A stretch of 64,000 nucleotides of DNA, taken from NCBI GenBank assembly GCA_031216915.1, contig JAUFNR010000105.1, forward strand, positions 62,001 through 126,000, given 5' to 3'. Below the pieces are notes generated by a model that ran no database searches, had not been told where the DNA came from, and was given only the letters and a program-made list of their open reading frames with translations. Made by a program: the position numbers and the translations under genes. Below are positions 52,171 to 63,160 of this stretch, piece after piece (within the stretch, counting starts at the first letter, position 1; the number at the start of each line of letters is the position of its first letter). This DNA is from Pictodentalium vernedei (taxonomy: Eukaryota > Mollusca > Scaphopoda > Dentaliida > Dentaliidae).

Positions 52171-52824
52171 ACTCCAAACAAAAATATCCAGACTGGAAAA
52201 ATAATGGGAGAGGGCGGCACACACTCCTGCCCTCCATTTACACCCCTCACTGTGTTAAAGAAAAGCCCAAAGTATGTTATAAATCAACACATCTGCAGTG
52301 CTGCTTCAGTACTACTGGCGTAATGTTGTAAAGCATTCACTTGTTTTGATATTGTTTTGATATTCAGTTCAGACCGTTTCACGTCAAAACAATACACAGC
52401 AGTAACACTGAACGGTTACAACGCACATCAAGTCAGAACATTTTCACAGGAGTCCCCCCCCCCCCCCCCCCCCAAAGTTTGCAGCTGTCCCTGGTGATTA
52501 TGATGCACCATGCATGGCGCGATAAAAATCTATCGTTTTTCAATAACTAATCATTGTGGTGAATCGATGTCCATTTATTTCATGGACAATGTGATGATGG
52601 GAGATTATCATTTCGAGTTTGTTCTTGAAGTGAAATTATTTAAGTTCAACGATGGGAACAGACCAGTATTTAATAGATTCTGACTAACAGAATTCATCAT
52701 AACGAATACCAGAGGCTGTGGAAATTTGATAAATTAAATATCAAATAAATAGCAGATGACAGAAAAAATGAACCGGATGTGACAACTGGTGGAAGGACAC
52801 AGACATGGACGATATTCATATACA
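52171..52824. other. unique-looking sequence with poly-C
   Basis: A run of about 17 C lies at 52457-52473. No gene was recognised. Confidence 0.5.
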
Positions 52825-53118
52825 GAAACCAGGGATGCAACAGCCGAGGGTGCAACACGCGTTGCGCTCGGAGCCTAAGGTTTGCGAGTTCGAACCTCAG
52901 TCGGGTAACGTAATTCAATACCGGCGTGGATTCAAACAGTGCCATATTTGGGGATGGTGCTATGCTCGTCTTATCGGGTGAGGACGTAAATTGCTGTCCC
53001 GTGTGCAGTAATTACTGTGTACGTTAAAGAACCATATACTGTGGCAGAAAGAGCTGCAGTTCGGCCAAATTCCCCGATCCACATTGTATATAATGTATAT
53101 AGTGTACTTCAGCACCTG
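52825..53118 (+). mobile_element. different tRNA-type SINE (GTCCCGTGTGC core)
   Basis: GTTGCGCTCGGAGCCTAAGG and GCGAGTTCGAACCTC resemble tRNA boxes. GGGTGAGGACGTAAATTGCT, GTCCCGTGTGC and TACGTTAAAGAACC form a core seen in many invertebrate tRNA-derived SINEs. Not related to the other SINEs in the window. Confidence 0.65.
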
Positions 53119-54521
53119 TATAAAGGAGCCCACAATGATTGAATCAGGGTCCTCCAAAAAATCAACGGACGAATGACTGTGAAACGCATTGAATCGTGCA
53201 TCAACCGGAATAAAACGGTTGTAAGACGCGAACTGCAGCATCAGTATACCGGAGATGATTCTGACGATGTGGGGTTCACACAGGGTGCTCCGAAAAATTA
53301 ACGGAGGAATTTCCGATACAAAACATAACATAACAGGGTCTACTGGTGGTCATTTGAATGGTGGATACTGCATTCTAAGTTGAAAAACAAATTTTACAGG
53401 CTTTTATCGAAACGGTTCATGCATTGCTATAGAGACTAAGATCCAGGCAACTAGCTGATCGAATACATTCACACCAACAAACAATCTCAATGGAGACAAT
53501 GGCGAAGAAGACCTATTTTTAACCAACAGGCACATGCAGGTTAGCAAGGGTCTTCGCTGAACCAATTTTGAGTATTAAAGACTGAATGGTGGAAAACCGA
53601 TTGAAAACGGGAAATATATATGAAAATAAAAAAGGCTGAAACTGGCTTAGGAAGTTAGGACGGGACGCACTCTAAAATGCCGATTTGCAGAAGTAATTTA
53701 TGCACCCTGATGTGTATTACCTGTGTTAACATTTCGGACACACAACACCGAAACCAAATTCGGACATGAAGCTATTGATGTGTTTATAAATTAGGAGTTA
53801 CTACAAATACTGCAAGGCTGGGAATCTATACGGGTACACAGGGGCGCCGCGAAGATGACCGATTGGAGAGGGGGTAAACCCGATTTGTCCCGATTGTGAT
53901 GGCGCCAGTCCAACTGATAAGAAAATCCAATTCTATTATCAAGGCATGCCTTCGACGAAGTTGTAGTTGGAATGTCAGACAGTCATGTTTATAGTTAATA
54001 AAAGGCGCCTGGCCACACTTCCCCGAAAAAGTGTGCAATTCGAGGTATTTGAAAAAAAATTCGGGGGAAAAAGAGCTCCAGATTTCTTGGAAATTTATTT
54101 GTTATGGATAGATACAATATACATGTAGTCGTAGTAGTGACGGCACTTTTAATTAGGTCTAATTAACACATACCGTACCCCAAATTGGTCATGTTTCGAC
54201 GGGTACCACGCACCAATTCTACGACCAACTGTGTATGTGACATAACTCCAAGGATCAAATCCAGTCTCGTAAGAAAGTACATAGTCACTAACTATCAAGA
54301 ACGAATCTAATGGAGATGAAAAGGTCTGAGGGATATGACATCAGATAGCACCAAAACTTAAAAATTTTCCTGGATGAGGAACCTTGGTCGAGAAGTTCGG
54401 ATCTTCAGCACCCGAAGTGTTGGGTTTTGCCCAGTCCAAGTGTAGACGCTACGATCGTAAACTATTTTTGGTGTGGGTCGTTCGTACTCACAACATTGTC
54501 GCCCTTGTCTATGCTGGATAA
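53119..54521. other. no recognised gene or repeat
   Basis: More even base composition than the introns. Short ORFs carry no family signature. It could contain 5' exon or promoter of the transporter, but nothing supports a position. Confidence 0.45.
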
Positions 54522-54703
54522 GCTAATTTCGAAACTGCCATCTTTGGACTTTAATCTATGCAAGGTCACAGGTCGCGAGGTGTAAACAGTGCGATTTCAT
54601 TGCTAACAAAGCGTTTTCTTGGAATGTTTATACCTCGCGACCTGTGACCTTGCATAGATTAAAAGCCAAGATGGCAGTTTCGAAATTGGCTTATTCTGTC
54701 CAC
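54522..54703. repeat. 180-bp palindrome with ~72-bp arms
   Basis: AAGCTAATTTCGAAACTGCC, ATCTATGCAAGGTCACAGGT and CGCGAGGTGTAAACA pair with TGTTTATACCTCGCGACCTG, TGACCTTGCATAGATT and GGCAGTTTCGAAATTGGCTT. The loop is ~38 bp. Single copy in the window. Confidence 0.9.
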
Positions 54704-55634
54704 CACAAGAGTTTTTAGGCAGACCACTTTTCTATCCCCAACTTTTTCGATCTCCTACGCCTATGAGTTTTCCAACTGTCACTGCCATGAGAAGCTTCAA
54801 AACACACTAATTAACATTTTTAGTAACTTATTCGTATCTTTCTATGAAGTGTGTGAATTGTGTATTATTTTAGTTTCACATAACTTTATTATTAGATGCG
54901 AATATGAGGACCAGGAATTAATTTTGCTAATCAATCAAATGAACTCGAATAAAAAGTATGAAATTTACAAACTCAGTATTTAAAACAGAGTCTGTAAGAA
55001 ACCAACATCCCTTCAACTGTCTTTTAACCAGCTAAGATTCCAATATCGGTTCGGACTTTAACTTGATACAAGAAACGGCACTTCCATTTTTATCTATTTT
55101 TGCCATTCCACGACGTTGAAATGGCATATTGCTACTTTAGTTCTTTTTTTCTCACCAGAACTTTACGTACTTCCCGAAGCTCCCGTTGACACGAGCCATA
55201 ACACTTCACCCTCTTCTGAAATACAGAAGTTACCTAAGATACTCGCGTTTATTATTTTCACTTTCCAAAACGAGGCTAAATTTACGTTTTTTTGCATTTG
55301 TTTCAATATCTCAATGTCCCCGAGAGGCCTATATTCAAGGTTTGGAAAATCCATCAGTATAAATATTTAGATTTAAAATGCATTTCGGTTTTGCCAACCT
55401 TGCATTGGGCATAAGGTATGTGACGTCATCGACGTAAAATTCATAACATGAAAGCACTTCTGATTTCTTCTTTCTAAATTTTGGTAAAACCGTCCTCGAA
55501 CACAGGTTACATATAAATAATATTCAGAAAAATATACAAAACTGGAAAATAAAAATAAACAACATGCCCGCAGATTTTGAGTCACATTCCAGCACTTCTT
55601 TATTTTAGTGTCACATTTCTTTAGAATAACAAGG
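54704..55634. other. no recognised gene or repeat
   Basis: Nothing was recognised. Confidence 0.45.
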
Positions 55635-55692
55635 CGCCCCCTGAGTTCTATATGCCTACTGGCACATAGAACACATTGGAACTCAGGGGACG
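55635..55692. repeat. type 1 hairpin, shortened left arm
   Basis: CGCCCCCTGAGTTCTATATG and CACATTGGAACTCAGGGGACG. Part of the left arm is deleted. Not inside an O element. Confidence 0.75.
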
Positions 55693-55856
55693 AAGAGGTG
55701 CATCTAAAATTGGAATGAGATCAAAAGAACGAGTTAACAACATCAAAAAAGCGAGAGGAATGGGAAATTCTTTCGCACCACATTTTTTGCGCGAACTAGG
55801 ACTCTATCTCTGTACAGATACAGCTACGAAAATTACCCAGACTGTCCAGTCCTGGC

Positions 55857-56291
55857 ATTCGTAAAAATGCAGGAGGGCTAAAAATCGCCGCTCACTCCTG
55901 CATGGCCTAGGGTAATGGTTAGCTCTCCTCGGGCTTACAAAAGCTAAAAGTGGAAAAATGAAGTTTTACTATTAATGAATTCTGCCTAGTGGGCTTTGTA
56001 CATTTTATTTGGGGCTGCTAAAAAGATAGTTACTGTGAGACTGCTGCACTGCCCCTTCGAGACCTCCGGGCCTCGACAAGGCCCGGAGGTGTGGAAAGGG
56101 CAGTGTGGGCATCTTACAGACACCACTAACATACACGTAGCAGAGATTTGAAAAGATGTGGGTTTTTGGAATAGGCTGTTATGGTAACAATTATTTTCTA
56201 AGTCCAGGAGGGCTAGTTTTCGCCCTCCTTATTTTTTTAAGGCGAGCAGTAGGCGAGCGAATAAATCGCTCTCCTGGAAATGTCATTTCTG
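55857..56291. mobile_element. family O MITE, copy O4
   Basis: CAGTCCTGGCATTCGTAAAA and GAAATGTCATTTCTG. Flanks ACTGTC and ACAGTC (5 of 6). The exact middle carries a different palindrome, GACCTCCGGGCC/GGCCCGGAGGT (56046-56116). Confidence 0.8.
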
Positions 56292-57603
56292 ACAGTCGGA
56301 CCATTCCGTAGAATGGTACCATAGCCAGATCTTAGTTTCAGATAGGTGTACTTTAAACTTTTTGCCAGGTATAACTCCGTAACTGTAGAAGACACAACAA
56401 TGACATTGCACTGACCATCACATTAGTGTCTAAAGTGGTGACACGATTTAATTTGGGAGTAACTGTGAAAAAAACCAAGGAAATTACCTCGTCGATAACA
56501 TAATACCATCACTAACCCACAAAAAATAAAAATCTTTTAAAATTACAAGCGTTTGAAGGTGCAAAGTGATGCATCTCTTTTAAAATAGCTGAGTGACTCA
56601 GGTTAAATAAATTCACTGCATTTGTTGAATGCACTGGTTGTGATGGTCGAATAACGTTGGGAATGCTTCGTTAAAAACAACTCGATTTACAGCGAAATCT
56701 CATAAAATATTTAGTATCACCCTAAAATTATATCTTTCATTCATAAAAACAGTACTAAAGAATAATCTGAACCGTTTGTTCCCAATGCAGTGTGCCATGG
56801 TTTATTATCACACCATAGCATCACGGAGACATTTATTAGGGCTAATGCGTTAAAATCACATATCATCAGTAACGTCAGACCTCAAAACTACCAAATTCTC
56901 ACTATTCAGTGTCAACTTGTGGGTGAGATGAACCCAAACAACCAAATAAGCCAAAACCTCAGAAAAAAAATGGAGAGGAGGGGGGGGGGGGGGGGTGGCT
57001 CCCATACACATTTATTCACCAAGAATTCGTTCTATGTTCAAAACCATCACAGAACAGAAAGACAAGCATTGTCTTTAATAATATAAAGTCAAACTCCACG
57101 AAAAAACAGCAAACAGAAATAATAATATCGTTCGAGTAAACATTACTGGGCAGACCAGGACAACGCATAAAAAGCACCGCACACTAATTAAAAAGTGGTA
57201 AACGTCAACTGACGTCAGCATGAAAATATGATATGTTTGCTTATGTTTCATAGGCATCATACAAACGTATTTGAATACCTGGCTTTGAATGAAAGCCAAG
57301 AAAGCAAGATTTACAAGTTAAATGTATCTTGTAAGTAATCCTTCCAGAGTTATATCATGACATTTCAATACAGCAGAACGTGGCTCAATGTGAACTATTG
57401 TGCTTTTGCACCAAACGAATTTTAGATCTATTTTGTGTCAGAACCATCGCCGGAAGAGTACAAAGCGTGGGCACACTCTTTGGATCAATACAATTATTTT
57501 CATCAACTTTCCTGCAAGGCTGTCTTGACGATTTCCTGTTATTCGAAAGATGCTGCAGTAATTTAACTCATTGTGTGCAAGGTTGATTTAGACAGAATAC
57601 GCC
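56292..57603. other. no recognised gene; poly-G run
   Basis: A run of about 15 G lies at 56980-56994. Otherwise nothing was recognised. Confidence 0.45.
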
Positions 57604-57962
57604 GAGGATGGAGTTCGGCGGACTGGAATCAAAGCCTCGACTTTGGGTTTTCGTGTATTTCGCGAGGGACGAAGTCATTTTGACTCCTGAAGTCAGAAGA
57701 CTTCAGAATCCTCGTTGGCCAACACTAGACACAATGCTGTCTATGCCAGCATACTCCTTTAGTCTGCTTTCCACAATGCGCGCTGCGGATGGAGTACGGC
57801 GGACTGGAATCAAAGCCTCGACTTTGGGTTTTCGTGTATTTCACGAGCGACGAAGTCATTTTGACTCCTAAAATCAGAAGACTTTAGAATCCTCGTTGGC
57901 CAACACTAGACACAATGCTGTCTATGCCAGCATACTCCTTTAGTCCTTTTTCCACAATGCGG
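57604..57962. repeat. 180-bp tandem duplication
   Basis: GGCGGACTGGAATCAAAGCC, TTTGGGTTTTCGTGTATTTC and GGCCAACACTAGACACAATG occur twice, 180 bp apart, with few changes. A DOWN-UP palindrome TCCTGAAGTCAGAAGACTTCAG-like segment sits mid-unit. Frames through it have no recognised domain. Confidence 0.88.
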
Positions 57963-58508
57963 GATAACAGAACTTTGGCCGTACAAGATCAGCACCAGTG
58001 CACTGTATACCGACTTGTTATGTACAGCAAAAATATTTTCTTCCTTGTGGAAGTCCATATTTAATAATAATTTTGAGAATGTATCAAATATAATTACATT
58101 ATGGCGAAAGCCGATTACCGCTTCAATGGTGTCAATTTTCCCAATCAGGAGTTATTGTGGGTTTCATACATCCCGACTGTCAGCGCAGGTTATCCTAGCT
58201 TGAAAGCACCAGAATGTATAGCCACAAGTGCAGTTGCACCCAGGCGGACCACAATTCTGTAGCAAAGAGGCTCTCGTCTGGCAATATGGGATTCTAGTAG
58301 TGGGGGATCCAGGATTCTGGGCTTTAGAGGGGCGTGTAGCACATATCAGTGATGGATCATGCAGTGAAGAATCATCCGTTTACCGTAGCGGCGATTTATA
58401 GGAGCCGGCACGTTTTTTCCAGCCAAAAATATTTCCGCAATTTTGTATAGACTCATTCAAATTTGAAAAAAAGGTAAGCCAATTTATGACGGCTCACAGA
58501 AGACTAGT
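57963..58508. other. no recognised gene or repeat
   Basis: Nothing was recognised. Confidence 0.45.
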
Positions 58509-58576
58509 CGACTCTTGAGTTCCAATGTGTTCTATGTGCCAGTAGGCACATAGAACACATTGGAACTCATGGGACG
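58509..58576. repeat. type 1 hairpin, solitary
   Basis: CGACTCTTGAGTTCCAATGT and ACATTGGAACTCATGGGACG, with the full GTTCTATGTGCC/GGCACATAGAAC top. The flanks are unlike any O element. Confidence 0.85.
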
Positions 58577-59330
58577 TAGTGTCGTCGAATATTTATTTAT
58601 GCATGGGATACGGTGTGTTGCTCCGGTAGTGGGTGTTCATGTTTTATTGCGAATAAAATCGTGTCCCCTTGATCTCGGTGCTTGTGAAAAAATTGAGTTA
58701 CCAAAAAGGGGAAGGGGTGTGCGCGGATGCACCCCTTCAACCCGGCCATTAAAACAAGCAACGATGGCGTCGGTAGAGTTGCGTCAGTGTTATATTTATA
58801 TAATAAAGACAACATACATCAAACAACCTACCTGTGGGTGTAGGTACATAGCACCTTCTCCATCCATTCATCCAATAAGGGAACTTTCCAACATGAATAC
58901 AAATATTCCCGACGTTTTACGTCAAGTCGTGTGTTTGTTTACCGAAAGTTTGTAACTTCCATGTGAGAAATCAACAGCTCAGTCTGAATGGCAAGATTCA
59001 CGCGAAACGCAACTGCAGAGGTAACAAGATAGGACTGGATCTGATACGATTGTTCTCAGAACACAGACGAACTAATTTATTACTAAGACTCTGTTTTATA
59101 AAGGAAATGAGGAAGCCGATATTATTGACATATCTCTCTGAATACGTAACCCTTCTGATTCTGAAGCCCCAGAAGAAAATTGCACATCAGGGGTAGCTGC
59201 TCCCTTAATTGTCACCAACACATGGGTGCACGTAAGAAAACTAACATGAGTTCAAAAAGTTCAGAAACCGAAACATTAACAATTTAAATTCAGTGGTACT
59301 ATTTTCATTACATCTACGAGAAGTTTTTAT
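58577..59330. other. no recognised gene
   Basis: The plus-strand frame 58560-58955 (131 codons) overlaps the hairpin and shows no known domain. I do not call it a gene. Confidence 0.45.
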
Positions 59331-59714
59331 TATAGGTATCACAGAACAAAATATTTTCCCATAGGCGACCATTTTAACGTTCAGGTGGAAAAAAATATGA
59401 TCGCATCACTTTAATTTTGGCATTCAAATATCTCTGTCAAGTACTGCCCTTCAGACAAATTTTTCTGATCTGAAAACAATCTACAAAAACACACAAAAAA
59501 TAAATTGTATTTTTTAGGTCTAAAAGTCATCAAATCACCCTCTTTTTTATCAGGAATATTCAACAATAATGCAAGATGTCAAAAGAATGTTTCAAACTTT
59601 TTCTGAAACAATGGATTTTCCCAAGGCTGTTTATTTTTAGAGATTGCACCATTTCCGGTGCAACATTTTAAGGCGGTTCACTCTAATTTCAATATTTTGT
59701 TCCGCGATACCTAT
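59331..59714. mobile_element. possible TA-flanked MITE
   Basis: TATAGGTATCACAGAACAAA ATATT and AATATTTTGTTCCGCGATAC CTATA are 25-bp inverted repeats (23 match). A TA target would fit Tc1/mariner-like elements. Single copy in the window. Confidence 0.6.
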
Positions 59715-60578
59715 AGGGGCGTAGCAGAGTGTCCGTGTGGCGTCTGCCTTGGTGCTTCGTCCGTACCACGGTACAGCCGAGTTGCGGGAATGGTACGGAA
59801 GAGGTAATTATTAATGGACATGGCATCGTTCAAAATACACGTTTCTATGGTCTATGGGCCTTGTTTATTTCATAATATGTGCAAAATAGCAATTTTCTGC
59901 TTCTCAGAATTGAACGTTAAAATGGAAAAATATGCCACTGACTGATTTATTTTCAAATGAATTGCTGAAGCGTCAACGGAAAGAGTAACTGCTCAGTGTT
60001 CACATCACCCTAACACCGTGCCAGGTCAATCAACGCAATAACTCCTCCCACCTATGATTTTTGATGACGTGTAAGCTGTTGTGCTGTGACTGTAGTCACA
60101 GCGTAACAACTTTCACTTCTTCAAACGTCAGAGTGTTTACATAGCACGAAAACGAGTTACACCGTATCAATTTTCCAGTCTCAACACTTGAGTTTTGCCA
60201 ATAACAACTAAAATATGCTGTAAATATTCAATTTGTACCGCGCGAAAATTGTGCACATCATCAACATTTTCATTCTTCACAGTCATCAACGTGTTTTCTT
60301 TACAAAAACCGTCGGCGATTCCGAGGCATCGGGAAGCTGAACACATTCAAAATTTTGTTGTTGTTGACCATTGTTTATTCATAGAAACATCCGCCCCCAC
60401 TTAAAGATGGTTGCCAGTGAGACACTTTCTATGTGTAACAAATGCGTGTTCCGGCAATCCACTTGTACAGAGATCAGTTATACCACAAAACATGACGGTG
60501 CTCCGGATACTAGTACAGCCCAACCCATTCAGCAGTACCCGTTTCTACGCCAGAGCATTAATTGTTGAACTTCACCGT
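59715..60578. other. no recognised gene or repeat
   Basis: A short hairpin GCTGTGACTGTAGTCACAGC lies at ~60081. Nothing else was recognised. Confidence 0.45.
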
Positions 60579-60690
60579 TAACCCTTTACAGACGTAACGT
60601 GCATAACTGCCCTTTACAAAAATGAACGTTTTGTTATTTGATTATTTTTTTCCTAAAAAACATAGCTCATGGCCCTGCCGGACCTTAAAA
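60579..60690. mobile_element. TTAA MITE, family B-like left half
   Basis: TTAACCCTTTACAGACGTAA and CCTAAAAAACATAGCTCATG. It breaks off after GGCCCTGCCGGACC. Confidence 0.6.
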
Positions 60691-60866
60691 TTCGCCCCAA
60701 TTCGCAAGAATAAATTTTTATTCTCGCAAACTCCTGCTGCGAGAATCATTTTTCAGGAAACAAATAATTTTGCGTTTAAGAGTATTGTAATACCCTCGTG
60801 AGTGTAACCAGGAGAGATTCCATAGTAAAAAACAAGCCACATATTTCTATATTTATAGTTTAGCTT

Positions 60867-61105
60867 TTAACCCTTTGAACCCGAGCGGCCGCTTTTCCGC
60901 CAAGGAGTATGATACGTCATAACATCATTAAATAGGATGACTGTTCAGTAAATGTGTGGGATAGACCAATCCATATTGTCAACGTGCAGCCTCGAGGCTG
61001 CACGTTGAAAATATTGATTGGTCTACCCCAAATAATGAATATGGACTCGTCTAACTGCTGCCATTGAACTGGAATGGAAGATACCACTAGAGTTCAAAGG
61101 GTTAA
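60867..61105. mobile_element. TTAA MITE family D (single copy)
   Basis: TTAACCCTTTGAACCCGAG and CACTAGAGTTCAAAGGGTTAA. The central hairpin is AACGTGCAGCCTCGAGGCTG CACGTT, flanked by GATAGACCAATCCATATTG / ATTGATTGGTCTACC. TTAA is present on both sides. Confidence 0.85.
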
Positions 61106-61460
61106 GGGGCAATTTTTATGAGTTTCTTGTCTTCGTCGAAGTAACAGAAGAGATAGTTCAGGTATCCCTACGTCGCGGCTTTCAAAACGTTCAGGTAGCT
61201 GAACTGGGGGAAGAGGAAACTTCGGACTTTATGAACAGAATGAGAAACAATAACATTGCCAGAAAACTATAAAAGATCTGAGAATTTTTAAAATTATTTG
61301 TTTAGGTTTAACAAATAGAGGGGTTATTACTTGGTTAGTTTAATATAGGCCTAGATATCAGGATGATATGAAGTAACGCGGCCGATATGAAACTAAACAA
61401 GTAATAATGTCCATTTAGTTGAACAAATAACTGTGTACCAGAACAGTAATATTTGTTGCG
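61106..61460. other. no recognised gene or repeat
   Basis: Nothing was recognised. Confidence 0.45.
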
Positions 61461-62143
61461 TGCGCAGTGGCTCAGTGGTTACAACATTGGACTTGAATCC
61501 GAAAGGTTGACGGTTCCATCCCCGCCAGGGGCAACTGGGCAAGTCCTTGGGCAAGGCACTTAATCTCGATTACCCACGCGGAGACACGCTGTGTACTGAG
61601 GCGCATTGCACGTCGATGGTGCACTTGTCTTCAACAAATGCTAATCCTGCTTGTGTGGTGTTGGTTCCGACGATTGAGGAGTCGTGACATTGCTCGCCAC
61701 TGCTCGGTGGTTCTCTCCGGGTACTCCGACATCTTCCATCCGTAAAACTGTTCGATACGAGGTGGCGCTGGCTGTTAAAAGTGTCGTTTAACCCTTTACC
61801 TAACGTAACGACCAAAACCGGCCAGCGCTATTCTCAAAAATCGCCAATTAATTTTCATTATTTTTTGTCTCAAAAACATAGGTTATGACCCCTCGTTGGA
61901 ACGAGCTCGTCGAGCTCGTTCCAACGAGGGGTCATAACTTATGTTTTTGAGACAAAAAATGAAAAAATTAGTCATTCAAGAATTATTTTTGCAAGTGTCG
62001 TCTGCTTTTCAGGTTAACGAGGGGTCATAACTTAAGTTTTTGAGACAAAAAATGAAAAAAAAATTAGTTATTCAAGAATTATTTTTGCAAGTGTCGTCTG
62101 CTTTTCAGGTTAGGTAAAGGGTTAAAAATAAATAAATAAATGT
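61461..62143 (+). mobile_element. full-length tRNA-headed SINE with MITE B5 in its tail
   Basis: The plus-strand head has AGTGGCTCAGTGGTTACAAC (A box) and GACGGTTCCATCCCC (B box). The body TTGGGCAAGGCACTTAATCT, GGTGCACTTGTCTTCAACAA and GGTTCTCTCCGGGTACTCCG is shared with the 5S-headed SINE. The tail AAAATAAATAAATAAA resumes after B5. Confidence 0.9.
61798..62125. mobile_element. TTAA MITE family B, copy B5, with duplicated right arm
   Basis: TTAA at 61798-61801 and 62122-62125. The arms are near-perfect around GAACGAGCTCGTCGAGCTCG. About 97 bp of the right arm (CGAGGGGTCATAACTT ... GCTTTTCAGGTTA) is directly repeated at ~61922-62018 and ~62019-62116. Confidence 0.92.
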
Positions 62144-63160
62144 CAAAGGCAGAAGCAGTATTTGGAGTGGTTCACAGAAGGAAAATATCACGTGGACGGA
62201 AGGTTTTGCCCACACTTTTTCGAAGTAATTGTATTTCGATACAGGCCAAAAGATCATTGTCCGATCTATGCAAACTGAATTTCAATAACAACCTAAAAAT
62301 ACCATTTAATCTTTTTGATTCCTCTTTCAAACGATTAAAATGGACATCTGTTTACTTGAACATGATGTCGCTTTATCTATCATTAACAATAGGCCATGTC
62401 CTGGAAAATGTTTGATCGATATTATTAAAGTATCATTTTGAAATCACCTCAAAAGCTGTTGCCCGCAAAACTGTTTTAATTAGCCTTCACATAGAACACT
62501 CAAATGCCAAACATCGTTTCTCGTGATTACGTATACGAGAGACTGGGGTGCTGCAGCAGATGCAAACGCACCTCACAGTCAGCTTTCAATGTGCTTCCAT
62601 TTATCCTCTTATGTTAAACCTGGCCACTTGTCTGCAGCAAATAACAATGAAGAAATATCAAAAGTGCAGGTGACTGGGGACGCGAAAAGCTTTTTCCTAG
62701 ATTGGGGTCGGGACAATGACATTTATGGCAGAAATTAGTTCTAAAGACAATCGCCACCTGCCACAGGTCACACATTTTAACCTTGAGGAGAAATCTGAAG
62801 TTCTTTACATCGTTAATTTCTGTCGGTATTTTCATGACTTCGCCACCCTTGACTTAATATTAACAGAGGCGATGGAACCGATGGAGATGGGGAATCAACC
62901 AGAAACAAGCGGCCCCACGTTGCCTGAACGATCACCTTGAACAGAACCCCAGAGTCGAGGAATGAATCTACATTAGGCAATAAATCTCCATAGGATACAT
63001 TGTCAATCTTTAAGCCCCCTCAGGAGTGACTAAAATAGTCCAAGCATCATACCTTTTCTTTAGTTGATCATAATGTACAAAGTGAAGTTCTCCTATGGAG
63101 CCCCTTAATACAACCTGTGGATTAACCTTAGTTACACACCTCTAAAAGATACTTAATAAA
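62144..63160. other. no recognised gene or repeat
   Basis: Plus-strand frames of 91, 71 and 74 codons lie here but have no recognisable domain or splice logic. Confidence 0.45.

Noticed and set aside
58560-58955. 131-codon plus-strand frame
   Set aside because: Starts inside the type 1 hairpin and shows no known domain, signal peptide or splice evidence.
62140-62940. Three plus-strand frames of 71-91 codons as possible exons
   Set aside because: No family resemblance and no consistent splice phase between them.
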